A stretch of 64,000 nt of DNA from an uncultured Clostridia bacterium (GTDB lineage: Bacteria; Bacillota; Clostridia; HGM11514): the NCBI GenBank assembly GCA_934464705.1, contig CAKSKB010000004.1, positions 1 to 64,000 on the forward strand, read 5' to 3'. The notes under the pieces were generated by a model. That model searched no databases. It had not been told where the DNA came from and saw only the letters and a list, made by a program, of their open reading frames with translations. Of the stretch, positions 44,030 through 51,778 are shown piece after piece. How positions within the stretch are numbered: position 1 is the first letter of the stretch; each line of letters opens with the position of its first letter. A program made the translations under genes and the position numbers.

Positions 44030-44578
44030 TTATTCTTTTATAAGCTTATTGATTGAAGGAATTTTGTAAATAACAATTGTTCCTATAACCGTAAGTATAA
44101 GTTCGGGCAACATGTAAGCGCCGTTGTAGCAGAAGGAATAAGCGAATTTGTTCCAGCCTTTCCAAGCCATTTCGCCGAACAGAACCGAGCCTGAAATAAA
44201 GTGGCAAACAAATCTGATAAATACGGCAAGGCTGATACCTGCGGTAACCTTTTCAATGCTCTTGTTGCCGAAAATTCCGGCAAGCCCGAGCGCGGTATAT
44301 GCAAGAATGTAGTCAAATGCAAAAGAACCGATTAAGATTGCCGGTGTAAGCCCCCAGCTCATAAGCTCTCCGAGGTCGAGGAAAAGCTGAACGAGCGAAT
44401 AAACAAATGCCGAAAACAGCCCCCACTTTGTCCCGTATTTAAGCGAAACAATCACAATCGGAACCATGCTCAAAAGCGTTACCGAGCCGCCCCACGGCAT
44501 TTTCCAGATTTTGACCATGCTCAGCACAGCTGCGAGCGCAATCATAACTGCTGTGGTTACAAGTTTTTTTGTTTTCAT
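44030..44578 (-). CDS. thiT: Thiamine ECF transporter S component ThiT
   Basis: 182 aa with six hydrophobic segments. The motif KLVTTAVMIALAAVLSMVKI and the thiamine-site tryptophans (WGGS, WKGWNKF) match ThiT. It captures thiamine and uses shared ECF module proteins encoded elsewhere. It is controlled by the TPP riboswitch upstream. The start is the ATG at 44576-44578 after AGGAG. A longer frame would run through the riboswitch and is rejected. Confidence 0.93.
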   Translation of the reverse strand: MKTKKLVTTAVMIALAAVLSMVKIWKMPWGGSVTLLSMVPIVIVSLKYGTKWGLFSAFVYSLVQLFLDLGELMSWGLTPAILIGSFAFDYILAYTALGLAGIFGNKSIEKVTAGISLAVFIRFVCHFISGSVLFGEMAWKGWNKFAYSFCYNGAYMLPELILTVIGTIVIYKIPSINKLIKE

Positions 44579-44611
44579 CAGTAAAACAACTCCTAAAAAT
44601 AATACTAAAAC

Positions 44612-44641
44612 AAAAACGACCGCAGGCAAAAAAGCCTGCGG
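44612..44641 (-). terminator. Regulatory terminator of the TPP riboswitch
   Basis: An 8-bp stem (CCGCAGGC, 44620-44627, with 44634-44641) is followed by TTTTTG on the minus strand between the aptamer and thiT. It is the expression platform. Confidence 0.85.
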
Positions 44642-44651
44642 TGAGATTAAC

Positions 44652-44742
44652 ACATATTCTCCTACGCCGGCATTATCCGGATCAGGTTATGGGTCGAAGC
44701 AAGCGCTTCCTCTCAGCCGTAACAGCTCCCCTTTGTTCTGCA
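44652..44742 (-). promoter_or_regulatory. TPP riboswitch (THI element)
   Basis: The minus strand contains the aptamer core GGGGAGC, GCTGAGAGGAAG, GACCCATAACCTGATCCGG and GCCGGCGTAGG in order. Thiamine pyrophosphate binding stops transcription before thiT at the adjacent terminator. Confidence 0.96.
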
Positions 44743-44747
44743 ACTTA

Positions 44748-44776
44748 ATTATAGCATTAAATGCCTGTATTGTCAA
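44748..44776 (-). promoter_or_regulatory. Consensus promoter of thiT
   Basis: TTGACA (44771-44776), a 17-bp spacer and an extended TGc-TATAAT (44748-44753) are on the minus strand, directly after the stop of the HAD gene. Confidence 0.9.
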
Positions 44777-44784
44777 GTAGTTTT

Positions 44785-45339
44785 TTACCACTTTTCGATT
44801 TTATCTCCGGTAACCAAAAATGCCTCTCTCGCAAGCTCGGCAAGGGGTGAGTCGGAACGGGAATCGGAATAGAACCTATCCATTTTCGTACTTCCGAGGT
44901 ATTCCTTCAATCTCGGCACTTTTTCCGCTCCGTAGCAGTTTTTGCCGGTGTACTTTCCGGTTTTTTTATCTGCCTCGGAGGCAATAAGGTGCCTGATTCC
45001 GAGGCGGTCGCAGACAGGTTTCAAAAGAAAATAAGGCGACGCCGAAATAATCACATCATCATCGCATTTTTGTTTTAAGTACCACGGTTTTATATTTTTA
45101 ATTTCGCCGTCCCAAAATCTTTCGACCTCCGCAGCAATATCCGGAACATATCGAAACGCCGAATACACAACTTCCTTCATGGCGGTTTTATCTGTAATTT
45201 TAAGCCTGTACTTCAAAAATGCCAAAAGCTGCGCCGGAGCACGGAGCGCCATTTTCGGATACTTTTTCAGTAAATAAAAATAGAATCTTTTCGTGCTGTC
45301 AAAGTAATATATAGTTTTGTCAAAATCATAAGCATTCAT
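44785..45339 (-). CDS. HAD-superfamily hydrolase (subfamily IB-like)
   Basis: 184 aa. The nucleophile motif is DFDKTI (residues 4-9) and the acidic motif is DSRSDSPL near the end. The motif II serine is in VIISASPY. These fit a phosphoserine-phosphatase-like phosphohydrolase. The ATG overlaps the preceding stop (TAATG), so it is translationally coupled to the degenerate phosphoesterase. The substrate is unknown. No terminator follows before the thiT promoter. Confidence 0.85.
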   Translation of the reverse strand: MNAYDFDKTIYYFDSTKRFYFYLLKKYPKMALRAPAQLLAFLKYRLKITDKTAMKEVVYSAFRYVPDIAAEVERFWDGEIKNIKPWYLKQKCDDDVIISASPYFLLKPVCDRLGIRHLIASEADKKTGKYTGKNCYGAEKVPRLKEYLGSTKMDRFYSDSRSDSPLAELAREAFLVTGDKIEKW

Positions 45340-46145
45340 TATAAATTCCTGCCATTCACAGTTAAAGTTTCGCCGAGGGTGACACTGAGCCATGCCCCGT
45401 CCTTCGCAGACGGAATCGAAATTCTTTTAATTCCGCCTATTTCATAGTCCTCGAATTTTTCATAAGCGCCGGCAAAGTGCGCCGCAACGTGCCCGCCGTT
45501 TTCGTTTATATACTGCACCGCACGGAGGAAGCTTTCAGTTGATTTGCCCATATAAACATAAGGGTCGGCGGTTCCTTCAAACCTCGAATCGGGTATGCAG
45601 TGCGAAAAAACAAGCACTCTCCGGCCTTTCGGCACCTTTGCGGCATCGTTTATGAGCCACGCAAGCTGCTCTGTATCGAAGCCCCTGAACTTCATATAAA
45701 TCTCATTTTTCTCATCAAGCTGCGAAATATAAGGACAAAGAAAAAGCAGTCTTACGCCCTTATCCGGAAAATCCGCATAGTAATACGGCTTCCCGAAAAG
45801 CTTCACATTCCCGTTTTCTTCAAGAAATTCCGCGCGTTTTGTCCATTTTTCATCTGTTGTAATATCGGTTGCAAGCTGCCCGAGGAATCTTTCGTTTCTA
45901 TAGCCATCGGTTTCACCCTGACAAACATAAAGCCTTTTGCTTTCTATGGAATTTCTGAACTTTTCAACCTCCATACCGTATACGCGGTCGGATACTTTTT
46001 CGGGATTGTTGCCGTTTATTATGTTCCCGAGGTGAACTGCGCAATCGAAATGCTCAACCTTATCCGCTTCGCTGATTTGCGCTGAAATATCCGCATCCGT
46101 AAGGCGCGAATCCGAAAGAAGCGCAAGCTTAAATATCTTATTCAC
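45339..46145 (-). CDS. Calcineurin-like phosphoesterase paralogue lacking catalytic motifs
   Basis: 268 aa, clearly homologous to the gene just upstream (46160-47104). The metal ligands are replaced: DSH has become DSR, GDFMNG has become GNIING, GNHD has become GETD, and GHEHGD has become GAYEKF. FSHC retains the histidine. It is therefore probably a binding or regulatory subunit rather than an enzyme. It starts at GTG 46145 after GGAGG and has an intact frame with good codon structure, so it is not a decaying gene. It is co-transcribed with its active relative and the HAD hydrolase. Confidence 0.85.
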   Translation of the reverse strand: MNKIFKLALLSDSRLTDADISAQISEADKVEHFDCAVHLGNIINGNNPEKVSDRVYGMEVEKFRNSIESKRLYVCQGETDGYRNERFLGQLATDITTDEKWTKRAEFLEENGNVKLFGKPYYYADFPDKGVRLLFLCPYISQLDEKNEIYMKFRGFDTEQLAWLINDAAKVPKGRRVLVFSHCIPDSRFEGTADPYVYMGKSTESFLRAVQYINENGGHVAAHFAGAYEKFEDYEIGGIKRISIPSAKDGAWLSVTLGETLTVNGRNL

Positions 46146-46159
46146 TTTAATTCCTCCAA

Positions 46160-47104
46160 TCAGTACGAAATCTCACGGTCTTCGCCCGCTCCGAAACGAA
46201 CCATATGTATTTTTCGCTCTTTTGTGTCAATCGAAACCGCGTCCCATGCGTCCTCGGTAACCGTTCCGAGATTTCTTTCCGGGAACACACCGTCCCCCAC
46301 CATGGGCCAAAGAGACGGAACATACGCCGTTTCGCAGGTTGTCATAATAAATGTCACTCCGCTGATTACACCGTTATAATCTCCGTGCTCATGCCCCAAA
46401 AACCATGCCGCAACGGTAAAACCGTTCTTTTCGGAATTGTCGCTTAACGCACGAAATGCCGCATACCCGTTTATCCGCTGATTATCCTCGCTTATCGGCG
46501 AAAAATAATCATTAAACGGAGTATCATGCGAAAACACCATAACCGTCCAGCCGCAGGGCGCATTAAAGCCTTCGTTTTTAAGCCATTCCACCTGACCCTC
46601 GCTTATACCGTACTTTTTGTCAAAAACGCCGTCCTTCCACTCATAATAAAAAGAACATATAAACACGAGCCTGATTTTTTTATCCTCAAAATCAACATAA
46701 TAATACGGCTTTCCGTAAGGCCTTGTCACACGGCGGTCATCGTCAAGATACTTTGTCGCGCCGCACCACAGTTCATCGGTTGCCATATCGTTTATGCCGT
46801 TTTCGGTATAGCCGTCATGATTGCCCTCGGCAGGGTAAAACGGCGCATTGACCGCCGCTCTCCAAAGCTCTGTCTGCTCACCGAGAAGCATTTCGGTATA
46901 CCCTTTCGGGAAATTGCCGTTCATAAAATCGCCGAGATGTATAAGACAGTCAAACCCGACCTTTCCGTCAACCGCTTTTATGTTTTCCAAAGTGTCGCAA
47001 ATCGAGTTGTCAAGATGCGAATCCGCAGCAAGCGCAAATGAAAAATCCGCTTTTTTGAACTGTTTGCACACGCGGTCACATTCATTTATATAATAATCCT
47101 TCAT
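46160..47104 (-). CDS. Calcineurin-like metallophosphoesterase
   Basis: 314 aa. The complete set of metal motifs is visible: ADSHLD, HLGDFMNG, EGNHDGYT, FSHDTP and GHEHGD. No signal peptide is seen. The ATG at 47102-47104 follows AAGGAG. It is co-directional with the serine dehydratase upstream (16-bp gap) and the degenerate paralogue downstream (14 bp). Confidence 0.88.
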   Translation of the reverse strand: MKDYYINECDRVCKQFKKADFSFALAADSHLDNSICDTLENIKAVDGKVGFDCLIHLGDFMNGNFPKGYTEMLLGEQTELWRAAVNAPFYPAEGNHDGYTENGINDMATDELWCGATKYLDDDRRVTRPYGKPYYYVDFEDKKIRLVFICSFYYEWKDGVFDKKYGISEGQVEWLKNEGFNAPCGWTVMVFSHDTPFNDYFSPISEDNQRINGYAAFRALSDNSEKNGFTVAAWFLGHEHGDYNGVISGVTFIMTTCETAYVPSLWPMVGDGVFPERNLGTVTEDAWDAVSIDTKERKIHMVRFGAGEDREISY

Positions 47105-47120
47105 TAATAAACTCCTTCTT

Positions 47121-48536
47121 TCAGCACCAGTTTTTTGCAAGACCTCCGCCGCCGGTTTCGCGGTAGTTAACCGACAAATCCCTGCCTGTTTCCTTCATTG
47201 TCTTGATAACATTGTCAAGCGAAATCCGCCTTGTATCGCTTAAGAAATCCGCCAGGCTGACTGCATTTATCGCCCTCATTGCGGCAACTGCGTTTCTTTC
47301 GATACACGGAATCTGCACAAGTCCGCCGACGGGGTCGCAGGTAAGCCCCAGATGGTGCTCGATTGCGATTTCCGCAGCGTACTCAATCTGTTCGGTTCTT
47401 AAAGAAAACAGCTCCCCGAGCATCGCCGCCGCCATGGCGCACGCCGTGCCGATTTCCGCCTGACAGCCGCCCTCCGCACCCGAAACGGTCGCATTGGTTT
47501 TAACAAGATTGCCCACAATTCCGCCGACTGCCAGCGCACGGATAACATCTTTGTCCTCAAATCCGTTTTTCTGCTGATAGTAGTAAAGCACCGCCGGCAC
47601 AACCCCGGCAGAACCGCATGTCGGAGCGGTCACAACACGCTTTCCGCAGGCGTTTTCCTCGCTTACCGCAAAGGCGTACGAGCATACGATGCGGTTCTCG
47701 GCAGTTTGCGGAGTTTCGTCCATGTGCTTTTGATTGAAAAGATATTTCGCCTTCCTTACAACCCCCAAATCCCCCGGGAGAACCGTACTTTTCGCCGAGA
47801 GCCCGGAATGTATGCAGTCCTTCATGACCGACCACACCTTAGAAAGATAATCGTTTATGCCCGGTTCCGCTTCTTCCACATATTCATAGAGCGTCAAATC
47901 GTTTTCGGCGCAATATCCGACAATATCCGAAAACGATGTATGCCTGTAAACATATTTATCCTCCGAATCGTCACCTTCGACCTCGATATCTCCGCCGCCT
48001 GCGCTTATAATCCTTTTACGGTCAGCCTCGGCACCGTCTTTGAACGCAATAAAATCCATAGTGTTCGGGTGAGGAATGTTCCTTTCGGTGTAGTCGCAGC
48101 GCACCGAAGTTTTGCCCTCCCCGAGAGAGGCCTTTATAATATCGTCCGTCCCGTAGCCGTACCCGATTTTCGCAAGCGAGCCGTAAAGAATCACCTCAAA
48201 CCCGTCCGCCGAAGGGTTCCGCTTTGCAAAATATGCGGACGCACGCTCCGGTCCTATCGTATGCGAGCTTGACGGTCCCCTGCCGATTTTGAAAAGCTCG
48301 CGAAGCGACTTCATACCGGTTCTTGCGGGCTTTCCGCCGATTTCGGTTTCAAAAAAATATTCCATCGGAACCTTAAAAATCCCGGCAAGGTTTTTGTAAT
48401 TTTGTATGGACGGCTGAGAAATACCGTTTTCCCACTTCGACACCGCCCTGTTGCTGACATCAAGAAACGCCGCAAGTTCGCTTTGCGAAAGTCCGGCTTT
48501 TTTTCTCATTAATCTTATTTTTTCAGAATAGTTCAC
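47121..48536 (-). CDS. Fusion: XRE-type HTH + L-serine dehydratase (Fe-S)
   Basis: 471 aa. Residues about 3-60 are an XRE helix-turn-helix (IRLMRKKAGLSQSELAAFLD and SNRAVSKWENG). The rest is a single-chain iron-sulfur L-serine ammonia-lyase with KIGRGPSSSHTIGPERA, APTCGSAGVVPAVL, EGGCQAEIG and CDPVGGLVQIPC (cluster cysteines). The enzyme makes pyruvate and ammonia from serine. The start is taken at GTG 48536, 6 nt after GGTGGAG. GTG 48548 is four codons earlier with no site. An enzyme carrying its own DNA-binding domain may sense serine and regulate its promoter. Confidence 0.88.
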   Translation of the reverse strand: MNYSEKIRLMRKKAGLSQSELAAFLDVSNRAVSKWENGISQPSIQNYKNLAGIFKVPMEYFFETEIGGKPARTGMKSLRELFKIGRGPSSSHTIGPERASAYFAKRNPSADGFEVILYGSLAKIGYGYGTDDIIKASLGEGKTSVRCDYTERNIPHPNTMDFIAFKDGAEADRKRIISAGGGDIEVEGDDSEDKYVYRHTSFSDIVGYCAENDLTLYEYVEEAEPGINDYLSKVWSVMKDCIHSGLSAKSTVLPGDLGVVRKAKYLFNQKHMDETPQTAENRIVCSYAFAVSEENACGKRVVTAPTCGSAGVVPAVLYYYQQKNGFEDKDVIRALAVGGIVGNLVKTNATVSGAEGGCQAEIGTACAMAAAMLGELFSLRTEQIEYAAEIAIEHHLGLTCDPVGGLVQIPCIERNAVAAMRAINAVSLADFLSDTRRISLDNVIKTMKETGRDLSVNYRETGGGGLAKNWC

Positions 48537-48558
48537 GGGAATCTCCACCTTTGATTCT

Positions 48559-48588
48559 ATTATACATTATTTCGGCACAAAATGTCAA
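48559..48588 (-). promoter_or_regulatory. Promoter of the HTH-serine dehydratase operon
   Basis: TTGACA (48583-48588), an 18-bp spacer and TATAAT (48559-48564) are on the minus strand. Confidence 0.78.
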
Positions 48589-48645
48589 TACTATATTCAA
48601 CTTGCGGTTGATATTTTTTTATTTTAATTATTTTTTAAAAAAATG

Positions 48646-48674
48646 TAGACAAATGAAGAAAAATGGAGTATAAT
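48646..48674 (+). promoter_or_regulatory. Promoter of upp
   Basis: TAGACA (48646-48651), a 17-bp spacer and TATAAT (48669-48674) are on the plus strand, about 34 bp before the start codon. Confidence 0.7.
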
Positions 48675-48707
48675 TAATAGGATAAAATAATTTTAAGGAG
48701 TATCGTT

Positions 48708-49334
48708 ATGGGTAAATTATATGAAATGAATCATCCGCTTATTAAGGTAAAGGTAAGCATGCTTCGTGATAAAAATACACCTGTTAAGCAGTTCCGCGAT
48801 CTTGCTTACGAAATTTCGCTTCTTATGGGATATGAGGCAACAAAGGATCTGGAGCTTTCTGACTATGAGGTTGAAACTCCGATAACCAAAACCACCGGTA
48901 AATACATGGAAAAACAGGTAGCGCTTGTGCCGATTCTTCGTGCCGGCCTCGGAATGGTTGACGCTATGATGAGCATAATTCCGGCGGCTAAGGTAGGGCA
49001 TGTCGGGCTTTACCGCGACCCCGAAACCTTAGAGCCCGTGGAATACTACTGCAAGCTTCCTACCGACATTGAGAAAAGACAGGTTCTTGTGCTCGACCCG
49101 ATGCTCGCAACCGGCGGAAGCTCGTCTGCGGCAATTCAGTTTATAAAGAACCGCGGCGCAAATAAGATTAAGCTTGTGTGCCTCATCGGCGCACCGGAGG
49201 GTATCGAAAAGGTTATGAAGGATCACCCCGATGTTGATATATATGTTGCGTCGGTTGACGAAAAGCTTAACGAACACGGATATATCGTACCGGGTCTGGG
49301 CGACGCCGGCGACAGACTTTTCGGAACACTTTAA
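48708..49334 (+). CDS. upp: Uracil phosphoribosyltransferase
   Basis: 208 aa. It salvages uracil with PRPP to give UMP. The PRPP-binding motif is VLDPMLATGGSSSAAI, and the C-terminal uracil-site stretch is GYIVPGLGDAGDRLFGT. An AAGGAG site lies before the start. It is followed by metK after 14 bp. Confidence 0.96.
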   Translation: MGKLYEMNHPLIKVKVSMLRDKNTPVKQFRDLAYEISLLMGYEATKDLELSDYEVETPITKTTGKYMEKQVALVPILRAGLGMVDAMMSIIPAAKVGHVGLYRDPETLEPVEYYCKLPTDIEKRQVLVLDPMLATGGSSSAAIQFIKNRGANKIKLVCLIGAPEGIEKVMKDHPDVDIYVASVDEKLNEHGYIVPGLGDAGDRLFGTL

Positions 49335-49348
49335 GGAGAATTTTTGAT

Positions 49349-50509
49349 ATGATAAAAACATTTTTCACCTCCGAATCGGTCACGGAGGGGCATCCCGACA
49401 AGGTGTGCGACAGGATTTCGGATGCTGTGCTTGACGCAATACTGGAGCAGGATCCAACCGCAAGGGTTGCCTGCGAAACGGCCGTAACAACGGGGCTTGC
49501 ACTTGTTATGGGCGAAATCTCGACCGAGTGTTATGTTGACATTGCAGGCATCGCAAGAAAAACAATAAAAGAAATCGGATATGACAACGCCTCCTGCGGA
49601 TATGACGGGAACACCTGTGCGGTGCTTACATCAATCGATTCGCAGTCGCCCGACATTGCCCTCGGGGTGGACAACTCCCTTGAAGAAAAGGAAGGCGGAG
49701 AGGCAGAAATCGGCGCAGGCGATCAGGGCATGGTTTACGGATATGCGTGTGACGAAACGGAAGAATATATGCCGATAACCATTCACTATGCCCATGCACT
49801 TTGCAGAAAACTCGCGGAAGTCCGCAAAAACGGAACGCTTCCTTATTTAAGACCGGACGGAAAGAGCCAGGTTACATTCGAGTTTCATGACGGGATTCCG
49901 GCGAGAGTTGATACAATCGTTGTTTCGGCCCAGCACGCAGAGGAAGCGGAACAGAAACAGATTGCACAGGACATTAAAAAGTATGTTATAGAGCCCGTTA
50001 TAGACAAAAATTGGATTGACGAAAACACAAAAATCCTTGTTAATCCTACGGGTAAGTTTGTTGTCGGAGGGCCTCACGGAGATTCCGGTCTTACAGGCAG
50101 AAAAATCATTGTCGATACATACGGCGGCTGCGCAAGGCACGGCGGCGGTGCGTTTTCCGGCAAGGACCCGACGAAGGTTGACCGCTCTGCGTCATATGCT
50201 GCAAGGCACGCTGCCAAGAACATTGTTGCGGCAGGGCTTGCAAAGAAATGCGAGATTCAGCTTGCGTACGCAATCGGCGTTGCAAAGCCTGTTTCTGTGT
50301 TTATCGAAACCTTCGGAACAAACACAATACCTATGGACGAGCTTTACGAAAGGTTTGAAAAAACATTCGATATGCGCCCTGCGGCAATCATAAAAAGGCT
50401 TGACCTCCGCCGTCCGATTTACAAACAGACAGCGGCATACGGTCACTTCGGAAGAAGCGATATTGACCTTCCGTGGGAAAAACTCGATAAGGTTGAAGAA
50501 CTTAAATAA
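49349..50509 (+). CDS. metK: S-adenosylmethionine synthetase
   Basis: 386 aa. It makes SAM from methionine and ATP. FTSESVTEGHPDKVCDRISD at the start, GAGDQGMVYGYACDET in the centre and the P-loop-like GGPHGDSGLTGRKIIVDTYG are diagnostic. It is co-directional with upp. Confidence 0.97.
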   Translation: MIKTFFTSESVTEGHPDKVCDRISDAVLDAILEQDPTARVACETAVTTGLALVMGEISTECYVDIAGIARKTIKEIGYDNASCGYDGNTCAVLTSIDSQSPDIALGVDNSLEEKEGGEAEIGAGDQGMVYGYACDETEEYMPITIHYAHALCRKLAEVRKNGTLPYLRPDGKSQVTFEFHDGIPARVDTIVVSAQHAEEAEQKQIAQDIKKYVIEPVIDKNWIDENTKILVNPTGKFVVGGPHGDSGLTGRKIIVDTYGGCARHGGGAFSGKDPTKVDRSASYAARHAAKNIVAAGLAKKCEIQLAYAIGVAKPVSVFIETFGTNTIPMDELYERFEKTFDMRPAAIIKRLDLRRPIYKQTAAYGHFGRSDIDLPWEKLDKVEELK

Positions 50510-50562
50510 ATATTTGCGTAAAGGGTTGCCAGGCAGTCCTTTTTCAAAATCAGAGGTGACAT

Positions 50563-51723
50563 ATGGAAATTAAAGAATTTTACGGCGGAGAAGCGCTTGA
50601 TTTTTTCAGACTCTGCACCCAGCTTTTTCACGCTCCGGCGTCCGATGAGGAAATATCCGAAAAGGTAAAGAATGATTCTGCACATGAAGACTTTGCAAGG
50701 CTCGGCGTATTTGAAAACGGATTTCTTTCGGCAATCGAGGTAAGGCCGTATCGTGTCAGATTTGACGGACATGATATAAAAATGGGCGGAATCGGTGCGG
50801 TTGTTTCATCGCAGGAGGCTCGTGGTAAAGGTACAATCAAAGCGCTTTTTAATGTCGCTTTTAAAAAGATGTACGAAAACGGGCAGATATTTTCGCACTT
50901 ATATCCGTTCAGGGGCGATTATTACAGAAAATTCGATTATGAGCCGTCGGCTTACACAAAAATATGGCATATTCCGACGGAATACCTGCGCACATCAAAA
51001 CACGGATTTATGCGGCTGTACGACGAATCCGAAGGCATGAGAGCGGATCTTGAAGCACTTTACGCCGAGTTTATAATCGGTAAAAATCTTGCTCTTTCCG
51101 AAAAAAGCGATACATTTTATAAATCGCTCAAGCCCTATTCTTCTCCGCATTTTTCGCATCTTCACTACAGCGAAGAAGGCAAGGCGGACGGCTTCGTTTG
51201 TTATCATATGAAGCAAAACGCGGACCGCCGCCAGGACATTGCGGTTGAGAACTTCTGGTACTCGGGCAAGACCGGAATATGTGGGCTGCTTTCGTATCTT
51301 TCATCGCTTAGGGATTATTCCGACAGCTGCATAATTCCGTGCAGCGATGACCTTGCGCCGTTCATAGAATTTAACGGCGGCTGGGGAAAGAGAGATTCGT
51401 ATTCCGAAACACGCTTCAACGGCTCTTCGAGGATAATCGACGCTGAAAAAATGCTTTCTCTTGCAGATTTTGAAGGAAAGGTATCAATTAAAATTAACGA
51501 TTCACTCTGCCCTTGGAATAACGATGTTTTCACGGTTTCTGACGGCACGGTTTCAAGAGGCGGAGAGCCGGACGCAGAAGCGGATATCGGTATTTTTTCC
51601 GCAATGCTGATGGGAAGATGCGAAAATATCGCGCTTATGCCCAAATTTACGGTTTTTAAAAACGAAGAATCGCTAAAACGCCTTTTTAGGTCCAAAAGTA
51701 TGTGGTTTGACGAGCATTTTTAA
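50563..51723 (+). CDS. Eis-like GNAT N-acetyltransferase
   Basis: 386 aa. It has an N-terminal GNAT domain with the acetyl-CoA loop VVSSQEARGKGTIKALFNVA and YPFRGDYYRKFDYE, a second GNAT-like half, and a C-terminal SCP2-like domain. This is the arrangement of Eis-family enzymes that acetylate amines. A terminator follows. Confidence 0.85.
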   Translation: MEIKEFYGGEALDFFRLCTQLFHAPASDEEISEKVKNDSAHEDFARLGVFENGFLSAIEVRPYRVRFDGHDIKMGGIGAVVSSQEARGKGTIKALFNVAFKKMYENGQIFSHLYPFRGDYYRKFDYEPSAYTKIWHIPTEYLRTSKHGFMRLYDESEGMRADLEALYAEFIIGKNLALSEKSDTFYKSLKPYSSPHFSHLHYSEEGKADGFVCYHMKQNADRRQDIAVENFWYSGKTGICGLLSYLSSLRDYSDSCIIPCSDDLAPFIEFNGGWGKRDSYSETRFNGSSRIIDAEKMLSLADFEGKVSIKINDSLCPWNNDVFTVSDGTVSRGGEPDAEADIGIFSAMLMGRCENIALMPKFTVFKNEESLKRLFRSKSMWFDEHF

Positions 51724-51736
51724 TTAAATTTATATC

Positions 51737-51774
51737 AAAAATCCCGCAGAAAATTGATTTCCGCGGGATTTTTT
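51737..51774 (+). terminator. Bidirectional terminator
   Basis: The stem AAAATCCCGC (51738-51747) with GCGGGATTTT (51763-51772) is flanked by A and T runs. It separates the converging acetyltransferase and rhamnosidase genes. Confidence 0.85.
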
Positions 51775-51778
51775 CGTT

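Noticed and set aside
44579..44653. N-terminal extension of thiT by 25 codons.
   Set aside because: It runs through the riboswitch expression platform and precedes the AGGAG site.
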